A stretch of 64,000 nt of DNA from Oscillospiraceae bacterium. Lineage in GTDB: Bacteria; Bacillota; Clostridia; Oscillospirales; Oscillospiraceae. Every line of letters begins with the position of its first letter. The first letter of the stretch is position 1. The notes under the pieces are model-generated. The model made no database searches. It was not told the DNA's origin and was given only the letters and a program-made list of their open reading frames with translations. This document shows, one piece after another, positions 1 to 7,476 of the stretch. Made by a program: the position numbers and the translations under genes. The stretch spans positions 1 to 64,000 of the forward strand of contig JAAWQX010000009.1 of the NCBI GenBank assembly GCA_022800755.1, read 5' to 3'.

Positions 1-150
1 GTGACCTTTCTCACAGCGCCACCAGACGACCTTTTTGCTCCCCGGTGATACATTTACGGGACTCAACTCCGCGTTTTTCAGCGTATACCACTGTTCCAGT
101 AGCGTTGTGTCTTTCTCTCGCGTACAGTATTCGTATAGACTTTCCGCCAT
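1..150 (-). CDS. Zinc-ribbon (DUF4379-type) protein, N-terminal part only
   Basis: This reading frame starts at an ATG at 150 and runs off the left edge, so only 50 residues are visible. The start is supported by a GGAGGG ribosome binding site 7 nt upstream. The product begins MAESLYEYCTREKD and ends at VWWRCEKGH, which is the first zinc-binding half-motif (Cys-x-x-Gly-His) of the repeated treble-clef zinc-ribbon family (Pfam probable zinc-ribbon, DUF4379). Such proteins usually carry several copies of this unit. Their function is not established; a nucleic-acid role is commonly presumed. The gene lies directly next to the invertible promoter segment at 184-464 and points away from it, so it is the natural target of the switch. 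Family call fairly sure, function unknown. Confidence 0.75.
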   Translation of the reverse strand, partial: MAESLYEYCTREKDTTLLEQWYTLKNAELSPVNVSPGSKKVVWWRCEKGH

Positions 151-187
151 TCTTGTCCCTCCCTTCGTAATTGCTGACTTTGATTTG

Positions 188-212
188 GGACAAAATTCAC
201 ATTTTGTCCCAA
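188..212 (+). repeat. Left inverted repeat of the switch
   Basis: This 25-bp copy has GGGACAAA-type arms around the centre ATTCACAT. The palindrome extends to 184-213. It lies 38 bp upstream of the zinc-ribbon start codon, outside the coding sequence, as expected for a crossover site ahead of a regulated gene. Confidence 0.8.
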
Positions 213-244
213 AATGGGAGAGGACAAGGCCCAGCAAATGATAA

Positions 245-289
245 AAAATGAAGAAACCGACACTTACACTTCCGTGTATGCCGGTTTTT
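245..289 (-). terminator. Hairpin inside the invertible segment, terminator-like leftward
   Basis: An imperfect hairpin has an outer stem AAACCG/CGGTTT (254-259 with 282-287) and an inner stem ACAC/GTGT. Read on the minus strand it is followed by a T-rich tract at 244-253, as in an intrinsic terminator; rightward there is only a T5. In the present orientation it would stop transcripts leaving the recombinase gene before they reach the zinc-ribbon gene. Weak stem, so moderate confidence. Confidence 0.45.
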
Positions 290-366
290 GGGCGCAAAAA
301 ATAGACCGGTCAGCTTATTTCCATTGACGGGTCAAATTTGCCATGTTTAAATTTTGAAATTTAGGC

Positions 367-395
367 TTGATATTTCCAGTGGACTGTGATAGAAT
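367..395 (+). promoter_or_regulatory. Sigma-A promoter inside the invertible segment
   Basis: TTGATA and TAGAAT are separated by 17 bp. The promoter points right, into the 3' end of the recombinase gene (antisense), where no gene starts on the plus strand. This makes sense only if the segment flips. After inversion the -10 box would lie near 254-259 on the minus strand, giving the zinc-ribbon gene a leader of roughly 100 nt. Confidence 0.65.
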
Positions 396-436
396 TCTAA
401 ATGACATGTAACCGCTTGTCGCTTTTTGAAACTACC

Positions 437-461
437 TTGGGACAAAATGTGAATTTTGTCC
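437..461 (-). repeat. Right inverted repeat of the switch
   Basis: This is the inverted copy of the 188-212 repeat, identical over 25 bp. The recombinase stop codon (TAG, 461-463) overlaps its outer arm, so the site is fused to the end of the recombinase gene. The crossover centre lies outside the coding sequence, so inversion would not change the protein. Confidence 0.8.
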
Positions 462-1300
462 TAACTGACCAAACCGAGGCGTTCCAGTTGCTGCTGGTGT
501 TCTGCTCCGGTGGACATCAGATAGATGCGCGTCGTCTCGATGCTGGAATGACCCAGAACATCTGCAAGCTGCGCCACATTGCGGCTGGCTTGATAAAAGG
601 TACGAGCAAACAAATGCCGCAGATTATGGGGAAATACCTTTGTCGCTTCCACGCCCGCTTTCTCGCACAGGGCTTTCATTTCGGCCCAGATTTGCTTGCG
701 GGAGAGCGGTTTTCCGTTTCTGGTGAGGAATATCTCACCGGAGGCGGTTTTTTGTTTTTTCGCGTATTTCAATAATTTCCGGCACAGCTTCGCTGGAAGC
801 AGGATGGTGCGGATCTTGCCTTTCAGCGCAATTTCCGCCCGGCCGCGTTCCGCATTTTCCACGGTGATATACTGCAGTTCCGATACCCGGATGCCCGTGG
901 CACAGATGGTCTCCATCAAAAGTGCCAGCCGCTCTTTGCCCTGGGCATGGGCAGTGCGCAGCAGGCGGCCATATTCCTCCCTGCTCAACTCCCGCGCTTG
1001 TTCCCGGAACATCCTACGCTGAAGCTTCAGTAGCTTTACCCTACACTCCTGCCAGCCCGCGTACCGAAAAAATGCGTTCAAAGACACCAGCATAGAATTG
1101 ATCGTTCCGGAAGCGTACCCCTCATTTTGCAGGTGCGTTTTCCATCGCACTGTACACTCTCTGCTCACTTCCCTGTCCTCTATCCATGCCTGAAACAACC
1201 GCAGGTCCCGGATATATTTTTCGATGGTCCCGGGACTACGTTCCTCCCCCCGCAAATACAATTCAAATTCCAGCAGTCTTTGTGTTGTGATCTGTCTCAT
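461..1300 (-). CDS. Tyrosine recombinase (XerC/D-like), probable invertase
   Basis: This 279-residue site-specific recombinase has an N-terminal SAM-like core-binding domain (about residues 1-85) and a C-terminal catalytic domain. Catalytic residues are visible: the first Arg in ATGIRVSEL, the HNLRH box (His-x-x-Arg), the LGHSS histidine and the nucleophile Tyr in IETTRIYL. An upstream ATG at 1345 is in frame, but the ATG at 1300 has a GGAGG site 7 nt before it and is preferred. The gene stands alone, without excisionase or phage genes, and its stop codon overlaps an inverted repeat bounding a promoter segment. That favours a DNA inversion role over chromosome dimer resolution or phage integration. 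The family is certain; the role is inferred. Confidence 0.85.
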   Translation of the reverse strand: MRQITTQRLLEFELYLRGEERSPGTIEKYIRDLRLFQAWIEDREVSRECTVRWKTHLQNEGYASGTINSMLVSLNAFFRYAGWQECRVKLLKLQRRMFREQARELSREEYGRLLRTAHAQGKERLALLMETICATGIRVSELQYITVENAERGRAEIALKGKIRTILLPAKLCRKLLKYAKKQKTASGEIFLTRNGKPLSRKQIWAEMKALCEKAGVEATKVFPHNLRHLFARTFYQASRNVAQLADVLGHSSIETTRIYLMSTGAEHQQQLERLGLVS

Positions 1301-1369
1301 ACTTACTCCTCCAAGCCTTACCCAATCTAACAAGCGCATATCCACGCAGTATTTATTATTCCACTAAAA

Positions 1370-1402
1370 CAATAAAAAACGGCATCCCCTACGAGATGCC
1401 GT
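1370..1402 (-). terminator. Intrinsic terminator, leftward
   Basis: The stem ACGGCATC/GATGCCGT has an 8-nt loop and is followed on the minus strand by TTTTTTATTGTTTT. It lies between ftsZ and the recombinase gene and insulates the latter from dcw transcription. Confidence 0.75.
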
Positions 1403-1411
1403 GTCACACCA

Positions 1412-1446
1412 AAATCGCCGGAGACCAGTCAAGTCTCCGGCGATTT
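1412..1446 (-). terminator. Strong hairpin downstream of ftsZ
   Basis: A perfect 14-bp stem surrounds a 7-nt loop about 200 bp past the ftsZ stop. Together with the hairpin at 1379-1402 it forms a tandem terminator for the dcw operon. No gene is seen between 1301 and 1643. Confidence 0.7.
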
Positions 1447-1643
1447 TATATGTTGTTTCCAGGTACCCGCCGCATCCATAGACCGGCTTGCTGATACCCG
1501 CTTAACGAAAATGCCCGCGCCAACCTCCGTTTGCACTGCAACTGCCGCCGAAAATGGCCCCGTTTCCGTCCGATCTCCCCATGGAAAATCATCTTTTGAC
1601 TTGTATAAAGTGGCACTGCCATAAAAGACAGTGCCACATTTCA

Positions 1644-2771
1644 TTATTTGGAATTAAAGATTTTGAAAATACTGTCGAAGGGGTCCTCCGGCGCGGCGGG
1701 AGCGATAGCAGGTTCGGCTTCCTTTTGCGCGGCGGCCGCTGCGGTAAACAGACCAGACGCTTTCTCCACGGGTTTTGCCTCCAAAACAGGCGCTTTCGCC
1801 GCGGGTTCCGCCGCTTCCTCAAACCCGGTAGCAATGACCGTTACGCGGATCTGATCTTCCAGCGTATTGTCAAAGGTCGCGCCGAAGATAATATTCGCGT
1901 CGGGATGAGCGGCCTCCTGCACCAGATTCGCCGCGGCTTCCACATCCTCCAGCCCCATATCGTCGGACCCGGTAATATTGATCAGCACACCTCTGGCGCC
2001 GTTGATCGAAGTCTCCATCAACGGGCTGGACACCGCCATGCGTGCGGCTTCCTCCGCCTTGCCCTTACCGATGGCGTAGCCAACGCCCATATGTGCAAAT
2101 CCGGCGCCCTGCATGATGCAGGTAACATCCGCGAAGTCCAGATTGATAAATCCGGTATTGGTAATGAGGTCGGAAATACTCGTGACCGCCTGACGCAGAA
2201 CATCGTCGGCGATCTCAAACGCATTGGCCAGGGAAACTTTCTGATCGGTGGCATACTTCAGCCGGTCATTGGGGATGATCAGCAGAGAATCCACCTTACC
2301 CAGCAGTTCATTGATACCGTCCAGCGCCTGATCCATGCGGCGCTTGCCCTCAAACTTAAAGGGCTTGGTCACAACGCCAACCGTGAGTTTTCCCATCTCG
2401 TGGGCAACCTCCGCCACCACCGGCGCCGCGCCGGTGCCGGTACCGCCGCCCATACCGGCGGTAATGAACACCATATCCGCGTCTTCCAGCGCCTTGGCGA
2501 TCTCGTTGCGGCTCTCTTCCGCGCTTTTTTTGCCCACATCGGGGTTGGAGCCGGCGCCCTGACCATGGGTCAGCTTTTCGCCGATCTGGATGGTTTGCTT
2601 TGCATTGGACACCGCCAGCGCCTGCTTGTCCGTATTCACCGCGATAAATTCCACGCCCTGGGACCCGGACTTGACCATCCGGTTCACCACATTGTTACCC
2701 GCACCGCCGACGCCTACAACTTTCAGTACAACAACGTTATCCAAACTGCTCGTTTCTACTTCCTTAGACAT
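1644..2771 (-). CDS. ftsZ: Cell division GTPase FtsZ
   Basis: FtsZ polymerises into the cytokinetic ring at midcell. The 375-residue protein shows the N-terminal GTP-binding domain with [14 protein letters not shown] near residue 18 and the tubulin signature GGGTGTG at residues 108-114. A C-terminal GTPase-activating domain follows, then an Ala/Pro-rich linker from about residue 320. The extreme C-terminus ([13 protein letters not shown]) is the position of the peptide that normally binds FtsA/SepF/ZipA, but it departs from the usual DIP-x-FL pattern. The start has GGGAGG 9 nt upstream. It is the last gene of the dcw run but has its own promoter at 2862-2890. No ftsA precedes it. Confidence 0.97.
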   Translation of the reverse strand: MSKEVETSSLDNVVVLKVVGVGGAGNNVVNRMVKSGSQGVEFIAVNTDKQALAVSNAKQTIQIGEKLTHGQGAGSNPDVGKKSAEESRNEIAKALEDADMVFITAGMGGGTGTGAAPVVAEVAHEMGKLTVGVVTKPFKFEGKRRMDQALDGINELLGKVDSLLIIPNDRLKYATDQKVSLANAFEIADDVLRQAVTSISDLITNTGFINLDFADVTCIMQGAGFAHMGVGYAIGKGKAEEAARMAVSSPLMETSINGARGVLINITGSDDMGLEDVEAAANLVQEAAHPDANIIFGATFDNTLEDQIRVTVIATGFEEAAEPAAKAPVLEAKPVEKASGLFTAAAAAQKEAEPAIAPAAPEDPFDSIFKIFNSK

Positions 2772-2861
2772 AGAGAAAAGCCTCCCTGTGTATTTTTATA
2801 TCAATGCCATAACAGATACATATAATATTGCCAAACGGCAGACATATATTAACATTATGGT

Positions 2862-2890
2862 ATTTTATTCTATTTTTCTGGTTTGGTCAA
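2862..2890 (-). promoter_or_regulatory. Sigma-A promoter of ftsZ
   Basis: On the minus strand TTGACC and TAAAAT are separated by 17 bp, about 90 nt upstream of the ftsZ start. The surrounding 200-bp intergenic stretch (2772-2978) is markedly AT-rich compared with the coding DNA. Confidence 0.7.
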
Positions 2891-2978
2891 TGCTTTTTTG
2901 TAAATATTTGAAACTTTTTGATTTTTATATGGAATCTGCTATTCTTGACCCCCAAAATTGTGAATAATGGCAAAGGCT

Positions 2979-3776
2979 TTAACTCTGCATAAAATGTGCC
3001 TGGTTCTGGTCCGCCATAGACAGGTCGATGGTCCCGGCGTCGCCGTCGGACAACTGCTCCACCGCGCTGAGCAGTACACCGAACTTGTGCGCGGTCTCAT
3101 TTTTCGATCCCAGCTTCACCAGGAAGCGCCCCTCGTACATAAACATCGGATTCGCCACGGAGCTGATATCCAGGTCCGTGACCTTGCCGTTCAACCCCCG
3201 CACGTCGATCTCGGTGAGGATTTCCGACAGGTATGACACCTTCGGAGATTCCTCCACGCCGGGAGAAACTGTGTCTCCGACCACCGGGTCGATGGGCTCC
3301 AGCCCTTTCACCAGCACAAAGCCGCTGGCATCCGCTTCGGTGGCGGTGGTGGGGCCCATGAGCTTGCAGTTATGGTCGATCATCCACAGGGTCTCCCCGG
3401 CATACACGCAGGCGGTGGAGCTGCTCTCCGTGACGGAGATGATGACCTTATTGGGCAGGACACGGGAGATCCGCGCTGTTTGCAGGTACGGCAGGCGCTC
3501 TGTGAGCCGGCTGCCCATAAATACCTGATTGATGAAAAACAGGTTATCCCCCGTGTCGATCCCGGAAGCCTCTATAATTTCTTCAGTGGTATAAACGCTG
3601 TTGCCCTCAACGTGGATTTCTCCCACCTTGAAGAAAATGCTCATCGCCATAATGAGAGATAAGCACACCAGCAAAAAAGCAATGGGCGCGAACAGCGTCC
3701 CGTGCCGTTTGCTGCGGCTGCTGCCCGGTGTGCGTCCGCTGAAGGTCCGCGGTTCCTGTTGTCTCTTTCGTGCCAT
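2979..3776 (-). CDS. ftsQ: Divisome protein FtsQ/DivIB
   Basis: FtsQ/DivIB is a bitopic membrane protein that links FtsL/DivIC and the septal synthase in the divisome. The 265-residue protein has a basic cytoplasmic tail, one membrane segment at about residues 28-49, and then a POTRA domain starting VGEIHVEGNSVYTTEEI. A beta-rich extracellular domain follows. It sits between murA and ftsZ, the usual place in the dcw cluster, 19 bp after murA. The motif GxGxGDN-type stretch IDTGDNLFFIN is typical of the POTRA region in this family. Confidence 0.9.
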   Translation of the reverse strand: MARKRQQEPRTFSGRTPGSSRSKRHGTLFAPIAFLLVCLSLIMAMSIFFKVGEIHVEGNSVYTTEEIIEASGIDTGDNLFFINQVFMGSRLTERLPYLQTARISRVLPNKVIISVTESSSTACVYAGETLWMIDHNCKLMGPTTATEADASGFVLVKGLEPIDPVVGDTVSPGVEESPKVSYLSEILTEIDVRGLNGKVTDLDISSVANPMFMYEGRFLVKLGSKNETAHKFGVLLSAVEQLSDGDAGTIDLSMADQNQAHFMQS

Positions 3777-3795
3777 ATCGTTCTCCCTTTCGGAT

Positions 3796-5049
3796 TCAGT
3801 CAGTATAGGTCACGTCTCCGCCCAAGGCCCGCAGGCACTCGTCCAGACGTTCATACCCCCGTGTAATGTGGTCGCTGTCCACCAGCAGCGTTTCCCCTCG
3901 GGCCGCCAGCCCCGCGATTACCAGGGCCGCGCCGCCTCTGAGGTCGGTGGCCTGCACCGCGGCGCCGTTCAACTCCGCCACGCCCGTCACCACCGCCGTG
4001 TGGTCATCCACCTGGATGCTGCCGCCCAGCTTTTGCAGCTGCCGGGTATGGCGCAGCCGGCCGGAAAAAATCGTTTCCCGGAACGTCGTCTCCCCCTCGG
4101 CCCGCAGGCACGCCGCTAGCAGCAGCGGCTGGGCGTCTGTGGGAAATCCCGGATAGGGCTGTGTCTCGATTTGTCCGGGCGAGACCAGCCGCCCGTCGGA
4201 AACCAGCCGAATGAAGTCTGCGCCCTTTGTTACCGCGCAGCCCATACGCTCCAGCGCGTCAGTGACCGGCCCGATATGCGCCGGCACCGTCCGGCGGACC
4301 GTCACATCGCCGCCGCAGGCCGCCGCAGCACATAACACCGTCGCCGCCGCGATGCGGTCCGGTACGATCTCATGCTCCACGTAGAATACCGGACGCATCC
4401 CCCGCATGACGATCACATCCGTCCCCGCGCCGGAGATGTCCGCGCCAAGTGCTTTGAGGTATTCCTGCAAATCGACGATCTCCGGTTCCTTCGCCGCGTT
4501 TTCAATCACCGTCACACCCACAGCGCCGCAAGCCGCCAGCATCGCGTTTTCCGTAGCCCCCACACTGGGCGTCGGAAACACAATCCGGCAGCCACGCAGG
4601 CCGGAAGACCGGCACGCAATAGATTCTTCCGACAAAATCAATTCCGCGCCGAGAGTCTCCAACGCCTTCAAATGCAGATCCACCGGCCGCGGCCCCAGCA
4701 TACACCCGCCCGGCATGGACACTTCTGCGGTCCCGAACCGGGCCAGCATCGCGCCCAAAAAGAGCACGGATGAGCGCATTTGCGCCATTAACTCTTTCGG
4801 AATCGGTGCAAACCGGGCCTCTCGGGAATCTACTATGACCGTATGTTCCGACTGTTCTACCTTGCAGCCCAGACAGGATAATATCTTTAATGTATTGTCC
4901 ACATCCCGCAGCTGCGGGACATTGGTCAACTTCGTAACGCATCCGGACACCAATGTGCCGGACAAAACCGGCAGCACCGCGTTCTTCGCGCCCTGAATAT
5001 ATGTATCTCCGTATAAGCGGTTTCCACCGCGGATTTTCCAAATCCCCAT
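3796..5049 (-). CDS. murA: UDP-N-acetylglucosamine 1-carboxyvinyltransferase (first copy)
   Basis: MurA transfers enolpyruvate from PEP to UDP-GlcNAc, the first committed step of peptidoglycan synthesis, in the cytoplasm. The EPSP-synthase-like fold is recognisable from the N-terminal GAKNAVLP motif (Lys22-Asn23). The catalytic, fosfomycin-target cysteine is Cys116 in MPGGCMLGPRPVDLHL. The ATG at 5049 is chosen over an in-frame GTG at 5055 because a GGGGGAG site lies 5-6 nt before it. A second murA lies at 35499-36800; having two copies is common in Firmicutes. This copy is embedded in the dcw operon between murG and ftsQ. Confidence 0.93.
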   Translation of the reverse strand: MGIWKIRGGNRLYGDTYIQGAKNAVLPVLSGTLVSGCVTKLTNVPQLRDVDNTLKILSCLGCKVEQSEHTVIVDSREARFAPIPKELMAQMRSSVLFLGAMLARFGTAEVSMPGGCMLGPRPVDLHLKALETLGAELILSEESIACRSSGLRGCRIVFPTPSVGATENAMLAACGAVGVTVIENAAKEPEIVDLQEYLKALGADISGAGTDVIVMRGMRPVFYVEHEIVPDRIAAATVLCAAAACGGDVTVRRTVPAHIGPVTDALERMGCAVTKGADFIRLVSDGRLVSPGQIETQPYPGFPTDAQPLLLAACLRAEGETTFRETIFSGRLRHTRQLQKLGGSIQVDDHTAVVTGVAELNGAAVQATDLRGGAALVIAGLAARGETLLVDSDHITRGYERLDECLRALGGDVTYTD

Positions 5050-5125
5050 ATACACTCCCCCGCTTCAAAATCATGTCATACTATGCGGAAAAGTGCGTTT
5101 GTGTCCGATATTCGGAAAAGCTTCC

Positions 5126-6250
5126 TTACTTTGCGCTCAGGGACAGCACCACGTCTGTGATGCGCTCCGTGGCGTCAGCCACGGCGTATTCTTTCATATG
5201 CGCTTCCATATCGGAAAGGCGGTTTGGGTCATGGATGAGGGAAAGGACTGTGTCCCGCATGGTCTGGGACGTGAGTCCCGGCTCCGTCAGTACGATAGCG
5301 CCGCCGGCTTGTTCCAGCACCCGAGCGTTTTTTTCCTGATGGTTCCCGGTCACGTTGGGAGACGGCACTAATATAGCGGGCTTGCCCAGCATCGCCAGTT
5401 CCGAGAGTGTGGACGCGCCGGCCCTGCACAGCACCAGGTCCGCCGCCGCCATCACTCGGGACATATCGTAAATATATGGCCGCACATCGCAGCCTTTCTG
5501 TATGTATCCCCCCGGACAAACCGCCCGCAGGCGGGTGAGCATTTCCTCGTACCGGTCCGTTCCGGCGGAGTGGATCAGGCAAAAGTCGTTGTCATCCGGC
5601 GTTTCCGCGATGATGTCCGCCATGATCTCGTTCATCCGCTGGGCGCCCAAAGACCCCCATACGGACACGATCAGCGGCTTGTCCCGGTCAACGCCCAGTT
5701 CCGTTTTCGCGCTTTGCTTGCTGTAGGTCCGAAAATCTCCCCGCACCGGCGTTCCGGTCACAGTGACTTTCTCCGGGTGCTTGTAGCACCCTACGCTCTC
5801 CGCGAAACCTACCATCATGCCGTCCACCTGGTCAGCCAGCATTTTGGTCGTCAGGCCCGGCACAGCGTTGGATTCGTGCAGCACCGTGGGGATACCCATG
5901 CGCTGGGCGGCCCGCAGGACCGGGAAGCATACATAGCCGCCGGTGCCGATTACTACATCCGGCTGAAATGCCTTGATGATGCGTTTGGCCTCATACAAAG
6001 ACACGAACACATTTTTAGCCGTGACCAGGTTGTGCTTGATGCCTTCTAAATTCATTTTCCGCTGGAGATTCGTGATATCCACCAGCCGAATGTCATAGCC
6101 CGCCCGGGGCACCAGGTCCTCCTCCATGCGGCCCTTGGCGCCCACGAACAGGAATTTGCTTTCCGGCATCAGTTCCTTGAGCCGTCCCGCCACGGCGATG
6201 GCCGGATTGATATGCCCCGCGGTCCCGCCGCAGGCAAACAGGAAATTCAT
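5126..6250 (-). CDS. murG: Lipid II synthase MurG
   Basis: MurG is the membrane-associated glycosyltransferase (GT28) that adds GlcNAc to lipid I, giving lipid II. The 374-residue protein begins with the glycine-rich loop FACGGTAGHINPA and contains the donor-binding region with GASTLSELAMLGKPAILVPSP. Its start overlaps the ftsW stop by 4 nt (ATGA), indicating translational coupling. It supplies the substrate that FtsW and the SpoVD-type PBP polymerise and cross-link. Confidence 0.96.
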   Translation of the reverse strand: MNFLFACGGTAGHINPAIAVAGRLKELMPESKFLFVGAKGRMEEDLVPRAGYDIRLVDITNLQRKMNLEGIKHNLVTAKNVFVSLYEAKRIIKAFQPDVVIGTGGYVCFPVLRAAQRMGIPTVLHESNAVPGLTTKMLADQVDGMMVGFAESVGCYKHPEKVTVTGTPVRGDFRTYSKQSAKTELGVDRDKPLIVSVWGSLGAQRMNEIMADIIAETPDDNDFCLIHSAGTDRYEEMLTRLRAVCPGGYIQKGCDVRPYIYDMSRVMAAADLVLCRAGASTLSELAMLGKPAILVPSPNVTGNHQEKNARVLEQAGGAIVLTEPGLTSQTMRDTVLSLIHDPNRLSDMEAHMKEYAVADATERITDVVLSLSAK

Positions 6251-7440
6251 AGGTCACTCCTCAGTTTCTGTGCAGTTTTGTTTCGCTCCTTCGGCTCTGC
6301 GGGGACGTCCCTGGAAATGCTGAGCAATATGCCCATTTCTCCCAGTTCCACCCACAAAGCCGTGCCTCCATAGCTGAAAAACGGCAGCGAAATGCCGGTA
6401 CACGGGATGGTGTTCGTCACCACCGCCACATTTAAAATCACCTGCATGGCCAACAGCGTGGAAATTCCCACCGCTACCAGGAAGCTGTAACGGTCCCGGC
6501 AATGCATGGCAATCCAGTAGCCCCGGATAATCAGCATGGCGAACAGAATCAAAATGATGATCGCACCCACAAAGCCCAGTTCCTCACATACCACGGCAAA
6601 AATGAAGTCGTTGTGCTCTTCCGGCAGATACAGGTACTTTTGCATACTCTGTCCCAAGCCTCGGCCGAACATTCCGCCGGAACCAATCGCGTATAGGGAC
6701 TGCACGATCTGATAGCCGTCCCCCTGCATATTGGAAAACGGGTCCCGCCAGGTGACGATACGGGTGGACATATAGGGGAACATGACCGTAATGACAAAGA
6801 ACAAAATCGCCACCACGCTGCCGCCCAGGACAAACCAGAACAGTCGAGTCCCGCCCACGAACATCATCACCGCGCCGATGAGTACAATGATGATGGTTGC
6901 GGACATGTGCGGTTCCATGATGAGCAAAAGGCCCAGGCCGCCCAGGACAATGCAAAACGGCAAAATGCCGTAACGGAAGGTCCCCATGTAGTTTTTATAT
7001 TTGCAGATCATGTCCGCGAACACCAAAATCACCGCGATTTTGGCGAATTCCGACGGCTGGATCGTCTGTCCGCCGGGCAGCTGAATCCAGCGCTTTACGC
7101 CCGCGCTGGGGCCAATGCCCACCACCAGTACCAGCATCAAAAGCACCGCCGTGGCGGCCATCAGCACATAGGCCAGCTTTCGGTAAAACTGGATGGGGAA
7201 CTTCGAGGCGATAAACATGATGACGATGCCGGAAAGGGCGAACACCAGCTGACGGGTGAAATAATAGGTCGCGTTGCCGTGCTCGGTATAGTAGGCCCGC
7301 ACATAGCTGGCGGAGAGTACCATAATGACCCCGATGGTCAAAAGCAGAATCGTCAGCGTGGCGAAGGGTAAGTCCATGCCGCCGCGCTCGATGGTCGCGT
7401 CTGTCCGATAATCTACCAGACGGTCATCGGAGTAATTCAT
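6247..7440 (-). CDS. ftsW: SEDS glycosyltransferase FtsW/SpoVE
   Basis: This is a polytopic SEDS-family peptidoglycan polymerase (about 10 membrane segments, 397 residues). It works with a class B PBP at the septum or, for SpoVE, in spore cortex synthesis. Family signatures are visible: GIGPSAGVKRWIQLPG with the QPSEFAK motif, the periplasmic region with DPF and GDGYQIVQSLYAIGSGG, and the C-terminal TGISLPFFSYGG. The ATG at 7440 is preferred to 7467 because GGAGGAG lies 6 nt upstream. Sequence alone does not separate FtsW from SpoVE, but the place next to murG and a SpoVD-type PBP fits either. Confidence 0.92.
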   Translation of the reverse strand: MNYSDDRLVDYRTDATIERGGMDLPFATLTILLLTIGVIMVLSASYVRAYYTEHGNATYYFTRQLVFALSGIVIMFIASKFPIQFYRKLAYVLMAATAVLLMLVLVVGIGPSAGVKRWIQLPGGQTIQPSEFAKIAVILVFADMICKYKNYMGTFRYGILPFCIVLGGLGLLLIMEPHMSATIIIVLIGAVMMFVGGTRLFWFVLGGSVVAILFFVITVMFPYMSTRIVTWRDPFSNMQGDGYQIVQSLYAIGSGGMFGRGLGQSMQKYLYLPEEHNDFIFAVVCEELGFVGAIIILILFAMLIIRGYWIAMHCRDRYSFLVAVGISTLLAMQVILNVAVVTNTIPCTGISLPFFSYGGTALWVELGEMGILLSISRDVPAEPKERNKTAQKLRSDL

Positions 7441-7476
7441 GTTCACTCCTCCTTTCCGATGATGCAAACAGCGCCG

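Larger units (their letters stand above)
184..464. other. Putative invertible promoter segment (DNA inversion switch)
   Basis: A perfect 25-bp sequence occurs at 188-212 and again in inverted orientation at 437-461, separated by 224 bp. Each copy is itself nearly palindromic, with arms of about 11 bp around an asymmetric 8-bp centre (ATTCACAT, reversed in the other copy). This is the architecture of a tyrosine-recombinase core site. Between the repeats lie a sigma-A promoter (367-395, pointing right) and a hairpin followed by T-rich DNA when read leftward. The adjacent gene at 461-1300 is a tyrosine recombinase. Inversion would turn the promoter toward the zinc-ribbon gene at 150. The repeats and promoter are seen directly; inversion is inferred. 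Confidence 0.7.

Noticed and set aside
401-775. Possible plus-strand gene downstream of the switch promoter
   Set aside because: The frame is antisense to the recombinase, has no ribosome binding site, and its codons mirror the recombinase; it is a shadow.
461-1300. Prophage or integrative element boundary
   Set aside because: The recombinase is not accompanied by phage, conjugation or excisionase genes, no tRNA attachment site is near, and the repeats are inverted, not direct; inversion fits better.
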